Assembly (NCBI RefSeq): GCF_001506075.1
Contig: NZ_KQ947476.1
Coordinates: 451,281 to 515,280, forward strand
Direction: 5' to 3'
Length of the DNA: 64,000 nucleotides
Source of the DNA: Vibrio sp. MEBiC08052
GTDB lineage: Bacteria > Pseudomonadota > Gammaproteobacteria > Enterobacterales > Vibrionaceae
In this document: in pieces, positions 10,324 through 19,262 of the stretch
How the letters are laid out: each line of letters starts with the position of its first letter
How positions within the stretch are numbered: the stretch's first letter is position 1
Notes under the pieces: model-generated
What the model was told of the DNA's origin: nothing
Seen by the model: the letters and a program-made list of their open reading frames with translations, nothing else
Databases searched by the model: none
Translations under genes and position numbers: made by a program

Positions 10324-11727
10324 TTATAGCTTCTTCGCATTCTCAACAGCGTCATCAATTGCACCGCAGTACATAAACGCTTGTTCAGGAACGTCATCAT
10401 ATTCACCGGAAAGGAGACCTTTGAAACCACGCAGGGTTTCTTTCAGAGGGACGTAAATCCCCGGGTCACCAGTAAATACTTCTGCAACGTGGTAAGGCTG
10501 AGTCAGGAAACGCTCGATCTTACGTGCACGAGCAACCACCAGCTTATCGTCTTCAGAAAGCTCATCCATACCCAGAATCGCAATGATATCTTTCAACTCT
10601 TTATAGCGTTGAAGTGTTGACTGAACACCACGAGCAACATCGTAATGTTCTTGGCCAACAACGAGTGGATCAAGCTGACGAGACGTTGAATCTAGCGGGT
10701 CAATCGCCGGATACAAACCCATTGCCGCGATGTTACGGTTCAATACAACCGTTGCATCCAAGTGGGCAAATGTTGTCGCTGGTGACGGGTCAGTCAAGTC
10801 ATCCGCTGGGACATATACCGCCTGTACAGACGTGATAGAACCAGTTTTAGTTGACGTGATACGTTCTTGCAGCACACCCATTTCTTCTGCCAGTGTCGGC
10901 TGATAACCTACCGCAGAAGGCATCCGACCCAACAATGCTGAAACTTCTGTTCCCGCCAAGGTATAGCGGTAGATGTTATCAATAAACAGAAGTACATCAC
11001 GACCTTCGTCACGGAACTTCTCAGCCATTGTCAAACCAGTCAGGGCAACACGCAGACGGTTACCCGGTGGTTCGTTCATCTGACCGTAAACCATCGCTAC
11101 CTTAGATTCTTCAGGTTTTTCGATGTTAACAACACCCGCTTCCTGCATTTCGAAGTAGAAATCGTTCCCTTCACGAGTACGCTCACCTACCCCGGCAAAT
11201 ACAGACAAACCCGAGTGTTGCAGTGCGATGTTATTGATCAGCTCCATCATGTTGACGGTCTTACCAACACCAGCACCACCGAACAGACCGATTTTCCCCC
11301 CTTTCGCAAACGGGCAAATCAAGTCAATAACCTTAACACCTGTTTCTAAAAGCTCAGTCGCACTTGACTGTTCTTCGTAGCTTGGCGCTTCACGGTGAAT
11401 TGAGTACGTTACTTCTGCACCGATATCACCACGTTCGTCAATCGCATCACCTAAAACGTTCATGATACGACCTAACGTTTTAGTACCGACAGGTACTGAG
11501 ATTGGAGCGCCAGTATTTTCTACTGTCATTCCACGACGTAAACCATCCGAGCTACCCATAACGATGGCGCGAATCACGCCACCGCCTAGTTGTTGCTGAA
11601 CTTCAAGAACCAAACGTTCTTTAGCATCGACAACATTCAGAGCATCGTAAATACTAGGTACAGCACTCTGTGGGAACTCTACGTCGACTACTGCACCAAT
11701 GATCTGTACGATCTTACCTGTAGCCAT
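10324..11727 (-). CDS. atpD: ATP synthase F1 beta subunit
   Basis: 467 aa catalytic subunit of F1. The Walker A P-loop GGAGVGKTVNM is near residue 150, the catalytic region GERTREGNDFY near 182, and the DELSEDD segment near 387. Length and motifs are standard. It sits between atpG (34 bp) and atpC (18 bp) in the canonical order. One local feature is ICPFAKGGK near 138 where most homologues have LCPFAKGGK, a conservative change. Confidence 0.97.
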   Translation of the reverse strand: MATGKIVQIIGAVVDVEFPQSAVPSIYDALNVVDAKERLVLEVQQQLGGGVIRAIVMGSSDGLRRGMTVENTGAPISVPVGTKTLGRIMNVLGDAIDERGDIGAEVTYSIHREAPSYEEQSSATELLETGVKVIDLICPFAKGGKIGLFGGAGVGKTVNMMELINNIALQHSGLSVFAGVGERTREGNDFYFEMQEAGVVNIEKPEESKVAMVYGQMNEPPGNRLRVALTGLTMAEKFRDEGRDVLLFIDNIYRYTLAGTEVSALLGRMPSAVGYQPTLAEEMGVLQERITSTKTGSITSVQAVYVPADDLTDPSPATTFAHLDATVVLNRNIAAMGLYPAIDPLDSTSRQLDPLVVGQEHYDVARGVQSTLQRYKELKDIIAILGMDELSEDDKLVVARARKIERFLTQPYHVAEVFTGDPGIYVPLKETLRGFKGLLSGEYDDVPEQAFMYCGAIDDAVENAKKL

Positions 11728-11761
11728 CGTTAATCCTCTAAACTATTTATTTGACCTTCAC

Positions 11762-12628
11762 TTAAACCGCAGCTGCGCCGCCCACGATTTCCGACAGTTC
11801 TTGTGTAATCGCAGCTTGACGCGCTTTGTTATACACAAGTTCCAGATCTTCGATCAGGTTACCCGCATTATCAGTTGCAGCTTTCATAGCAACCATTCGA
11901 GCAGCTTGCTCACAAGCAAGATTCTCAACTACCCCTTGATAAACCTGAGACTCTACGTAACGTTGCAACAACATATCGAGTAGAGGTTTCGGTTCAGGTT
12001 CATAGAGGTAATCCCATGAATGCTCACGCTTAACTTCTTTACTGTCTGATTTAGGCAAAGGTAGCAATTGATCGATCGTTGGTTCTTGCACCATGGTGTT
12101 CACAAAACGGTTAAACACAACATAGAGGCGATCCAACTCACCTTCATCATATTTTTTCAGCATCACATTAACAGAGCCGATCAAGTCTTCCAAAGATGGA
12201 ACATCTCCTAATCCGGAAGTCTGAGCAGCAACTTTTGCACCGCTGTTATAGAAAAACGCTGTCGCTTTTGAACCGATAACGGCCAATTCAACGTCAACAT
12301 TCTTCTCCGACCAGGATTGCATATCCAGCAGGGCTTTTTTGAACAAGTTAATGTTCAAGCCACCACACAATCCACGATCAGTAGAAATGATGATATAACC
12401 AACACGTTTGGCTTCACGCTCTTCCAGATACGGATGACGATATTCCAGATTTGCGTTTGCCACATGACCGATCACTTTACGCATTGTTTCCGCGTATGGA
12501 CGGGAAGACTCCATTGCATCTTGACTACGACGCATTTTAGAAGCCGCTACCATTTCCATCGCTTTCGTAATCTTCTGAGTGCTTTTCACACTCCCGATTT
12601 TACTACGTATCTCTTTTGCGCCGGCCAT
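11762..12628 (-). CDS. atpG: ATP synthase F1 gamma subunit
   Basis: 288 aa central-stalk rotor subunit. The N-terminal coiled-coil helix begins AGAKEIRSKIGSVKSTQKITKAMEMVAASKM, and the C-terminal helix ends with the conserved ITQELSEIVGGAAA; both form the rotating shaft. The start is the ATG at 12628, six bases after GGAGAG; a GTG six bases earlier is possible but less likely. It is placed between atpA and atpD as expected. Confidence 0.96.
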   Translation of the reverse strand: MAGAKEIRSKIGSVKSTQKITKAMEMVAASKMRRSQDAMESSRPYAETMRKVIGHVANANLEYRHPYLEEREAKRVGYIIISTDRGLCGGLNINLFKKALLDMQSWSEKNVDVELAVIGSKATAFFYNSGAKVAAQTSGLGDVPSLEDLIGSVNVMLKKYDEGELDRLYVVFNRFVNTMVQEPTIDQLLPLPKSDSKEVKREHSWDYLYEPEPKPLLDMLLQRYVESQVYQGVVENLACEQAARMVAMKAATDNAGNLIEDLELVYNKARQAAITQELSEIVGGAAAV

Positions 12629-12672
12629 CGTCACTCTCCATTAGTTGGTGGCAATCAAGCCACCGACTTTGA

Positions 12673-14214
12673 TTACCAAGTTTGAGTTGCTTTAAACTCA
12701 TCGACCAGCTTCTTCAGCTGCGCTTCGATGTCATCGTTATAAGCACCTGTCTTGTTGATCTCAGCTGCTAAATCAGCATATTGATTACGAGCGAACGACA
12801 GTAGTGCGGCTTCAAAATCGAGGAGTCGATTTAACTCAATATCTCCAAGATAACCGCGTTCCGCAGCAAAGATAACCAGTGCCTGTTCAAAAACGGACAT
12901 CGGTGAGTATTGCTTCTGTTTCATCAGTTCAGTAACTTTCTGACCATGATCCAGCTGTCTCTTCGTCGTATCATCCAGATCAGAAGAGAACTGAGCAAAC
13001 GCAGCCAATTCACGATACTGTGCAAGTGCCGTACGGATACCACCAGAGAGTTTCTTGATAATTTTCGTCTGAGCAGCACCACCCACACGAGATACCGAGA
13101 TACCCGGGTCAACAGCAGGACGAACCCCCGCGTTAAACAATTCTGTTTGCAGGAAGATCTGACCATCGGTAATCGAGATTACGTTTGTCGGTACAAATGC
13201 AGAAACGTCACCAGCCTGAGTTTCAATGATAGGCAATGCTGTTAAAGAACCTGTCTTACCTTTCACTTCACCGTTTGTGAATTTTTCTACATACCCTTCG
13301 CTGACACGTGATGCACGCTCAAGCAAACGAGAATGTAAGTAGAATACATCCCCAGGGAATGCTTCACGGCCCGGTGGGCGCTTCAATAGTAAAGAAATCT
13401 GACGATAAGCAACGGCTTGCTTTGACAGATCATCATAAACAATCAGTGCATCTTCACCACGATCACGGAAGTATTCACCCATTGCACATCCGGCATAAGG
13501 CGCCAGATATTGCAGTGCCGCAGATTCAGAAGCAGAAGCAACAACAACGATTGTGTTCGCTAATGCGCCATGCTCTTCAAGCTTACGCACAACGTTAGCA
13601 ATCGTGGAAGCTTTCTGTCCAATCGCAACATAAATAGAATAAATACCAGAATCTTTCTGGTTGATAATCGAGTCAATCGCCATAGCTGTTTTACCAGTCT
13701 GACGGTCACCGATAATCAACTCACGCTGACCACGACCGATAGGAATCATTGAGTCAACAGATTTGTAACCAGTTTGAACAGGTTGATCAACCGATTTACG
13801 ATCGATAACACCAGGTGCAATCACTTCTACTGGAGAAGTCAATTTCGCATCAATTGGACCTTTACCATCAATTGGCTCACCCAGTGTGTTTACCACACGA
13901 CCAAGCATTTCAGGACCAACTGGTACTTCAAGAATCCGACCTGTACCTGTAACTTTTGTGCCTTCCTTAAGGTCAGCATACGGGCCCATTACAACCGCAC
14001 CAACCGAGTCACGCTCAAGGTTAAGTGCTAAGGCATAACGGCCACCCGGTAATTCGATCATTTCACCTTGCATCACGTCCTTCAGGCCGTGGATGCGGAT
14101 AATACCATCGCTTACCGAGACGATAGTACCTTCATTGCGAGCTTCACTAACAACATTGAATTGTTCAATACGCTGTTTAATTAGATCGCTAATTTCCGTG
14201 GAATTAAGTTGCAT
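12673..14214 (-). CDS. atpA: ATP synthase F1 alpha subunit
   Basis: 513 aa non-catalytic nucleotide-binding subunit, same length as E. coli AtpA. The P-loop GDRQTGKTAMAID is near residue 169. The C-terminal helical domain follows the conserved FNAGVRPAVDPGISVSRVGG region, which carries the arginine-finger segment. The ATG giving MQLNSTEISDLIKQRIEQF was chosen; an upstream in-frame extension to 14244 would overlap atpH by 17 bp and is not needed. The atpH stop is 13 bp upstream of the chosen start. Confidence 0.97.
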   Translation of the reverse strand: MQLNSTEISDLIKQRIEQFNVVSEARNEGTIVSVSDGIIRIHGLKDVMQGEMIELPGGRYALALNLERDSVGAVVMGPYADLKEGTKVTGTGRILEVPVGPEMLGRVVNTLGEPIDGKGPIDAKLTSPVEVIAPGVIDRKSVDQPVQTGYKSVDSMIPIGRGQRELIIGDRQTGKTAMAIDSIINQKDSGIYSIYVAIGQKASTIANVVRKLEEHGALANTIVVVASASESAALQYLAPYAGCAMGEYFRDRGEDALIVYDDLSKQAVAYRQISLLLKRPPGREAFPGDVFYLHSRLLERASRVSEGYVEKFTNGEVKGKTGSLTALPIIETQAGDVSAFVPTNVISITDGQIFLQTELFNAGVRPAVDPGISVSRVGGAAQTKIIKKLSGGIRTALAQYRELAAFAQFSSDLDDTTKRQLDHGQKVTELMKQKQYSPMSVFEQALVIFAAERGYLGDIELNRLLDFEAALLSFARNQYADLAAEINKTGAYNDDIEAQLKKLVDEFKATQTW

Positions 14215-14227
14215 GCTCCAATCCCCA

Positions 14228-14761
14228 TCAAGACTGTAATGCATCGCTCAGACGGCTCAAACGGCCATGTACTGAGTTATCGATGATTAAGTCTCCGGCT
14301 CGAATAATTACCCCACCGAGTAGGGCCTCATCTATACTGCAATTCAGCTGAACTTTGCGCTCGAGGCGCTGCTCCAGTTTGCTGCTGATCTCTGCTTTTT
14401 GTTCTGCGGAAAGCTCCGTTGCCGAAACAACTTCAACTTCCACCTGTTTTTCATGCTCTTTTTTCAACACGAAAAACAGTTCACAAACATCAGGGAGCGC
14501 TCTTAAGCGCCCATTTTCAGCCATCACCCGAATCAGGTTTTGACCGTATTCATCAAACTGTTCACCACAAACTGCAACAAAAATTTCTGCCAACTTATCG
14601 GCAGCCATAGAACTACTCAGTAGCTCATGGATCTGTTCGTTTTTAGTGATTTCAGCAGCAAAAGTAAGCATCTCACCCCATTCGTTGAGTTGCCCTTTTT
14701 CTACCGCAAAGTCAAATGCTGCTTTAGCATAGGGGCGTGCTATTGTTGTCAAATCAGACAT
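14228..14761 (-). CDS. atpH: ATP synthase F1 delta subunit
   Basis: 177 aa delta (OSCP-like) subunit that joins the top of F1 to the b-subunit stator. The N-terminal helical bundle begins with TTIARPYAKAAFDFA, a typical family start. The C-terminal segment GGVIIRAGDLIIDNSVHGRLSRL is the ATPase delta/OSCP signature. It lies between atpF (14 bp) and atpA (13 bp). Confidence 0.96.
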   Translation of the reverse strand: MSDLTTIARPYAKAAFDFAVEKGQLNEWGEMLTFAAEITKNEQIHELLSSSMAADKLAEIFVAVCGEQFDEYGQNLIRVMAENGRLRALPDVCELFFVLKKEHEKQVEVEVVSATELSAEQKAEISSKLEQRLERKVQLNCSIDEALLGGVIIRAGDLIIDNSVHGRLSRLSDALQS

Positions 14762-14775
14762 TTGCGCCCCCCTAA

Positions 14776-15246
14776 TTAAAGTTTCGCAGTAATGCTATCG
14801 AGAATATCTTTATGCGCATCTTTATCAATAGAACGCTCAAGAATCTTCTCAGCTCCAGCCACAGCAAGAGCAGCAACCTGTTTACGCAAGTCATCTCTGG
14901 CACGAATACGCAAAGACTCAATTTCAGCTTCAGCCTGAGCAATCAAATGATTACGCTCAACAATGGCTTCATCTCTCGCTTCATCAAGAATTTGTACTTT
15001 ACGTTTATTCGCCTGTTCAATGACTTCAGCCGCTGCTTGCTTGGCTTCTTTGATACGTTCAGAAGCATTCGCTTTCGCTAAATCGAGGTCTTTTTCAGCG
15101 CGCTCAGCAGCTGATAGACCGTCAGCAATCTTTTTCTGACGTTCTTCAATCGCTGCCATCAATGGTGGCCATACATATTTCATGCAAAACCAAACAAAGA
15201 GAGCAAACGCAATAGCCTGACCTAGCAGAGTTGCGTTTATATTCAC
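14776..15246 (-). CDS. atpF: ATP synthase Fo subunit b
   Basis: 156 aa, the usual length. A single N-terminal membrane helix (about residues 5-25, ATLLGQAIAFALFVWFCMKYVW) is followed by a long charged, alanine-rich coiled coil that forms the peripheral stalk. The SLRIRARDDLRKQVAALAVAGAEKIL region contacts delta. It is preceded by atpE after a 73-bp gap. Confidence 0.96.
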   Translation of the reverse strand: MNINATLLGQAIAFALFVWFCMKYVWPPLMAAIEERQKKIADGLSAAERAEKDLDLAKANASERIKEAKQAAAEVIEQANKRKVQILDEARDEAIVERNHLIAQAEAEIESLRIRARDDLRKQVAALAVAGAEKILERSIDKDAHKDILDSITAKL

Positions 15247-15319
15247 CGCAGACTCCTTCTATGTTTGCAAATAATTAAAAACACCAGCCAATTTATAGAC
15301 ACAAATCTACTGTGCTAAC

Positions 15320-15562
15320 TTAACCGGCAACCGCAAACATGACGTACAAACCTAGACCGACAGAGATCATAGGAATCGCGTCCACAAGACCCATCACGAT
15401 AAAGAACTGAGTACGGATAAGTGGGATAAGATCTGGCTGGCGAGCAGCACCTTCAAGATACTTACCACCCAGCATACCGATGCCGATTGCTGCACCAATT
15501 GCTGCCAAGCCCATCATGATTGCCGCTGAAAGATACAGCAGATCCATGTTCAAGTTTTCCAT
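15320..15562 (-). CDS. atpE: ATP synthase Fo subunit c
   Basis: 80 aa proteolipid with two membrane helices joined by the polar loop ARQPDL. The ion-carrying aspartate is D61 in FFIVMGLVDAIPMI. No extended sodium-binding signature is evident, so this looks like the proton type. The ATG at 15562 follows GGAG by about six bases; a TTG twelve bases upstream in the same frame is not the start. It forms the rotor ring with neighbouring atpB and atpF products. Confidence 0.95.
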   Translation of the reverse strand: MENLNMDLLYLSAAIMMGLAAIGAAIGIGMLGGKYLEGAARQPDLIPLIRTQFFIVMGLVDAIPMISVGLGLYVMFAVAG

Positions 15563-15612
15563 TATTGACTCCAAGTTTTATACTAATTGAGTTTCTGATT
15601 GATTAAGTTGAA

Positions 15613-16395
15613 TTAGTGATCTTCAGAAGCTTGAGACAGATAAACTATCGTCAATACCATGAAGATAAATGCTTGTAATGTGATGATCAGTATATGGAAA
15701 ATAGCCCAAGGCACTGACAACACCCACTGTGACCACCACGGTAACAATCCGGCAATCAATATAAAGATCAATTCACCCGCATACATGTTACCGAACAAAC
15801 GAAGACCCAGTGATACCGGCTTCGAAATCAAAGTCACCCCTTCCAAAATCAAGTTGATTGGAATGAATGCCCAATGATTGAATGGCTGCAGTGTTAGCTC
15901 TTTTGCAAACCCGATTGGCCCTTTAATTTTGAAGCTGTAGAACAGAATCAAAACAAAGACACCCAACGCCATCGATAGCGTAATATTGACATCGGCAGAA
16001 GGAACGACACGAAGATAGTGGATTCCAACTAAGCTTGCTGCATGAGGAAGAAAATCTACCGGGATCAAGTCCATTAAGTTCATCAGGAACACCCATCCGA
16101 AAATGGTTATCGCCAATGGAGCAATTAACGCACTTTTTCCGCTGAATACATCTCTGACAGTCCCGTCTACGAATTCAACGATCATCTCGATGAAACACTG
16201 TAGTTTCCCGGGGACACCACTTGTTGCATTTTTGGCGACTCGAAAAAATAGCCAAAGCATGCCAACCCCCAAAAGCACAGAAATAGCCATTGAGTCTATA
16301 TTCAAACTCCAAAAGCCGTCTCCTGAACTTAAAAAGGTCAGGTGGTGAGAGATATATTCTTGAGAGGTTAGAGTGGTTTCACCTGAACCAGACAT
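15613..16395 (-). CDS. atpB: ATP synthase Fo subunit a
   Basis: 260 aa integral membrane stator subunit that forms the ion half-channels. The essential arginine is in SLGLRLFGNMYAGELI near residue 200. Several hydrophobic helices are evident and the C-terminus matches the family (LQAFIFMVLTIVYL). It is preceded by atpI (12 bp) and followed by atpE (50 bp). Confidence 0.96.
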   Translation of the reverse strand: MSGSGETTLTSQEYISHHLTFLSSGDGFWSLNIDSMAISVLLGVGMLWLFFRVAKNATSGVPGKLQCFIEMIVEFVDGTVRDVFSGKSALIAPLAITIFGWVFLMNLMDLIPVDFLPHAASLVGIHYLRVVPSADVNITLSMALGVFVLILFYSFKIKGPIGFAKELTLQPFNHWAFIPINLILEGVTLISKPVSLGLRLFGNMYAGELIFILIAGLLPWWSQWVLSVPWAIFHILIITLQAFIFMVLTIVYLSQASEDH

Positions 16396-16407
16396 TGAAT
16401 ATCCTAT

Positions 16408-16776
16408 CTATTCACGGTTGATTGAAAAAAATGACGTTACGAACTGCACCACACTTGCCAGACAATAAGACACAATAAGAACCCCGGCATTTATGTCAAT
16501 TTCCCTAAAAATAAACACTAAAACGCCAGCGGTCATCATTAATTTGTATAGATTGCCCATATATGCACGACCAACATCCAGACCCGCATTGTCTTCGCGG
16601 TCCAACTTTCTATGCATATATAAATTCGCCAATAGTGAAGGTACGATGTACGTAAGTCCCCCAAGAAAAGCGGAAATACCACTTTTCTCATCCAGCACAT
16701 AGCCGACAATGGTAGCTAATATTATAAAAAAGGCTAACTGCCACGAAAATGACAGAATAAACCATTTATTTAACAT
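16408..16776 (-). CDS. atpI: ATP synthase accessory protein AtpI
   Basis: 122 aa small membrane protein with about four hydrophobic helices, first gene of the atp operon. AtpI proteins are thought to help assemble the c-ring and are not part of the finished enzyme. Sequence conservation in this family is low, so the call rests on size, topology and position just before atpB. A promoter lies 28 bp upstream. Confidence 0.88.
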   Translation of the reverse strand: MLNKWFILSFSWQLAFFIILATIVGYVLDEKSGISAFLGGLTYIVPSLLANLYMHRKLDREDNAGLDVGRAYMGNLYKLMMTAGVLVFIFREIDINAGVLIVSYCLASVVQFVTSFFSINRE

Positions 16777-16803
16777 AAGTTACCACCCGTTAACTATAGG
16801 CCG

Positions 16804-16831
16804 ATTATACATCCGCCTTTACCTTTTACAA
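16804..16831 (-). promoter_or_regulatory. Promoter of the atp operon
   Basis: On the minus strand: -35 TTGTAA (16826-16831), 16-bp spacer, -10 TATAAT (16804-16809), preceded by TG. It lies 28 bp upstream of atpI, which has a GGGTGG ribosome site. This is the only good sigma-70 match between parB and atpI. Confidence 0.75.
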
Positions 16832-16925
16832 TAAAGCCGGACCTACAATTCCTCTAGATACATCACAAAAACCCATAAAATGTAAATCAATGATTGCAAA
16901 AATAAACATATCTGTTCTATGGGGG

Positions 16926-17819
16926 TTATGACTCTAGTTTTGCAGTCAATGATTGCAATATTTCTTCCAAAGCTTGGCTGTCAGCAACACTGATGGTGAT
17001 TTTCCCTTGCCCTTTATCAGAAAAGTTCACAGAAACTTTCGCCTGCAGCATTTCACCCAATCTGTCGGATAAATTCAATGCATGATTCGTTACAATAGGT
17101 TTCTGTTTTTCAGTTTTAGGCGACAGCTCTTTCTTGACCAGTTGTTCTGTCTGACGAACGGTTAACTGCTTTTTCGCGACTTGACTGGCAATCTCAGCCT
17201 GAGCCTCTCCCTCTAACATCAGCAGCGCACGCGCATGGCCCATTTCTAGTTTTTTCTCAGCAACCAGAGACTTGACGACTTCATCAAGCTGATTCAAACG
17301 CAATAAATTTGTCACCGTTGTCCGGGATTTACCAATCGCATCAGCAACTTGTTGATGAGTCAGTTTAAATTCGTCTTGCAATCGCTCCAGTGCTTGAGCT
17401 TCTTCAATCGCGTTCAGATCTTCCCGCTGAATATTCTCAATCAGAGCCATGGCTATGGCCGCACGATCTTCCACATGTTTGACTAAGCAAGGGACCTGCT
17501 TCAGGCCTGCATGTCTGGCCGCTCTCCACCGCCGTTCTCCGGCAATAATTTCATAATTTCCGTTATCAATCGGCCGTACAACGATCGGTTGGATGATTCC
17601 CTGCGCCTGAATCGAAGCCGATAGTTCTTCCAATGTTTCAGGAGATACATTTTTCCGGGGTTGATATACTCCGGGTCTCAGGTGGGCGATAGAAATTTCA
17701 GCTAATTCACCGTCGGATGACATCGTTTGACTCTGAGTCGCCATTTGTTGCTTTTCTCTTGCCATAGAACTTGTCGAAAGCAACGCATCCAAACCTTTTC
17801 CTAAACCACGTCTAGACAT
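16926..17819 (-). CDS. parB: Chromosome partitioning protein ParB
   Basis: 297 aa. N-terminal RGLGKGLDALL is typical of ParB/Spo0J. The CTP-binding/clamp domain shows RPGVYQPRK and the GERRWRAARHAGL box (about residues 95-107). A helix-turn-helix follows (LTHQQVADAIGKSRTTVTNLLRL), then a C-terminal dimerisation domain. ParB loads at parS sites and with ParA segregates the origin. It is transcribed with parA, which ends 20 bp upstream. A parS-like palindrome occurs at 36122. Confidence 0.95.
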   Translation of the reverse strand: MSRRGLGKGLDALLSTSSMAREKQQMATQSQTMSSDGELAEISIAHLRPGVYQPRKNVSPETLEELSASIQAQGIIQPIVVRPIDNGNYEIIAGERRWRAARHAGLKQVPCLVKHVEDRAAIAMALIENIQREDLNAIEEAQALERLQDEFKLTHQQVADAIGKSRTTVTNLLRLNQLDEVVKSLVAEKKLEMGHARALLMLEGEAQAEIASQVAKKQLTVRQTEQLVKKELSPKTEKQKPIVTNHALNLSDRLGEMLQAKVSVNFSDKGQGKITISVADSQALEEILQSLTAKLES

Positions 17820-17839
17820 GTAAGCGGATTCCTTTTGGG

Positions 17840-18613
17840 TTATGCAATGACTTCATCTCGGCGCAACATCTCTCCGGCTAATGCGAGATAAGCCTTGGCA
17901 CCAACAGAATATTTATCGTAATACATTGCTGGTTTACCATGACTTGGCGCTTCAGCAAGACGAACATTACGTGGGATAACGGTACGATACACTTTATCAC
18001 CAAAGTGCTGTTTTAATTGATCGGATACCTCATTGGAGAGTCGATTACGAGGATCGTACATCGTTCTCAGTAACCCTTCGATTTTCAGATTACTATTCAC
18101 AACAGCTGCCAACTTACTAATGGTATCCATCAGGGCCGTTAATCCCTCAAGCGCGAAATACTCACATTGCATTGGTACTAAAACTGAATCCGCAGCAGCC
18201 ATCGCATTGATTGTAAGGAGGTTAAGAGAGGGAGGACAATCAATAAAGATGAAATCATAGTTATCACGAACCGAAGAGAGTATGTTTTTCAGCCGGACTT
18301 CACGGGCAAAAACTTCCATCAGTTTGATTTCCGCAGCTGTCACATCACCGTTTGCAGCGATCAGATGATAACGGCCAGTCGTCTTTTGACAGACAACTTC
18401 CTGAAACGGTACTTCCTCAACTAATAAATCGTAAGCGGTATAATCAATCTGGTACTTATCAACACCGCTTGCCATTGTTGCGTTGCCCTGCGGGTCAAGA
18501 TCAATCACTAATACCTTACGTTTCGTTGCCGCCATAGAGGCAGCAAGATTGACACAAGTCGTTGTTTTACCAACACCACCTTTCTGGTTGGCGATTGCTA
18601 CTATTTTTCCCAC
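17840..18613 (-). CDS. parA: Chromosome partitioning ATPase ParA
   Basis: 257 aa Walker-type (deviant P-loop) ATPase: KGGVGKTT at about 10-17, switch regions DLDPQGNAT and FIDCPPSLNLLT. It cooperates with ParB to move the chromosome origin; this is the chromosomal Soj-type protein without an N-terminal DNA-binding extension. It is in an operon with rsmG upstream (15 bp) and parB downstream, the common rsmG-parA-parB arrangement beside oriC. Confidence 0.95.
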   Translation of the reverse strand: MGKIVAIANQKGGVGKTTTCVNLAASMAATKRKVLVIDLDPQGNATMASGVDKYQIDYTAYDLLVEEVPFQEVVCQKTTGRYHLIAANGDVTAAEIKLMEVFAREVRLKNILSSVRDNYDFIFIDCPPSLNLLTINAMAAADSVLVPMQCEYFALEGLTALMDTISKLAAVVNSNLKIEGLLRTMYDPRNRLSNEVSDQLKQHFGDKVYRTVIPRNVRLAEAPSHGKPAMYYDKYSVGAKAYLALAGEMLRRDEVIA

Positions 18614-18628
18614 GGCATGCCTCGTTGT

Positions 18629-19261
18629 CTATTCCTTGCGCGATAAGATTACAAGATGACGCTCACCTTCGAGTTCAGGAACGGCTAAAGATTGGATATC
18701 CGTCACAAAACACCATTCAGGAAGCATATCTATCTCATCATGCGGTATTTGTCCTTTCAATGCCAAAAAAACTCCACCATCTGCTTTAGGGAGGTGGTGA
18801 CACCAATTTACCATATCTACCATGGAAGCAAATGCTCTGCTGAGCACACCATCAAATTTATCTTCCGGCTGGAAATCTTCAACTCGGCTTTGAACCGGTG
18901 TCACGTTATGAATGTTCAATTCATAAATCACCTGTTTAATAAACCGAATCCGTTTGCCTAAACTATCCAGCAAAATGAAACGCTTATCAGGGTTCATAAT
19001 CGCCAGTGGAATACCGGGCAATCCCGGCCCAGTACCGACATCTATAAAGTGATTACCGGGTAAGTGAGGACTTACAACGATACTATCCATGATATGTTTC
19101 ACCAACATGTCTTCCGGATCGCGAACCGATGTCAAATTATAAGCTTTATTCCATTTGTTCAAACGCTCAACATATCCGAGCAGAAGCATCATCTGATGTT
19201 CACTTACCGTGAGATCTGTCTGTGCAATCAACTGCGCCAGACGTGCTGCCAGCGTCCCCAT
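18629..19261 (-). CDS. rsmG: 16S rRNA (guanine-N7)-methyltransferase RsmG
   Basis: 210 aa SAM-dependent methyltransferase that modifies G527 of 16S rRNA (formerly GidB). The SAM-binding motif FIDVGTGPGLPGIPLAI is near residue 70 and VQSRVED near 118. The start is the ATG at 19261 (MGTLAARLAQ), one base after the mnmG stop. The frame is open further upstream into mnmG but that part is unlike the family. Co-transcribed with mnmG. Confidence 0.95.
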   Translation of the reverse strand: MGTLAARLAQLIAQTDLTVSEHQMMLLLGYVERLNKWNKAYNLTSVRDPEDMLVKHIMDSIVVSPHLPGNHFIDVGTGPGLPGIPLAIMNPDKRFILLDSLGKRIRFIKQVIYELNIHNVTPVQSRVEDFQPEDKFDGVLSRAFASMVDMVNWCHHLPKADGGVFLALKGQIPHDEIDMLPEWCFVTDIQSLAVPELEGERHLVILSRKE

Positions 19262-19262
19262 G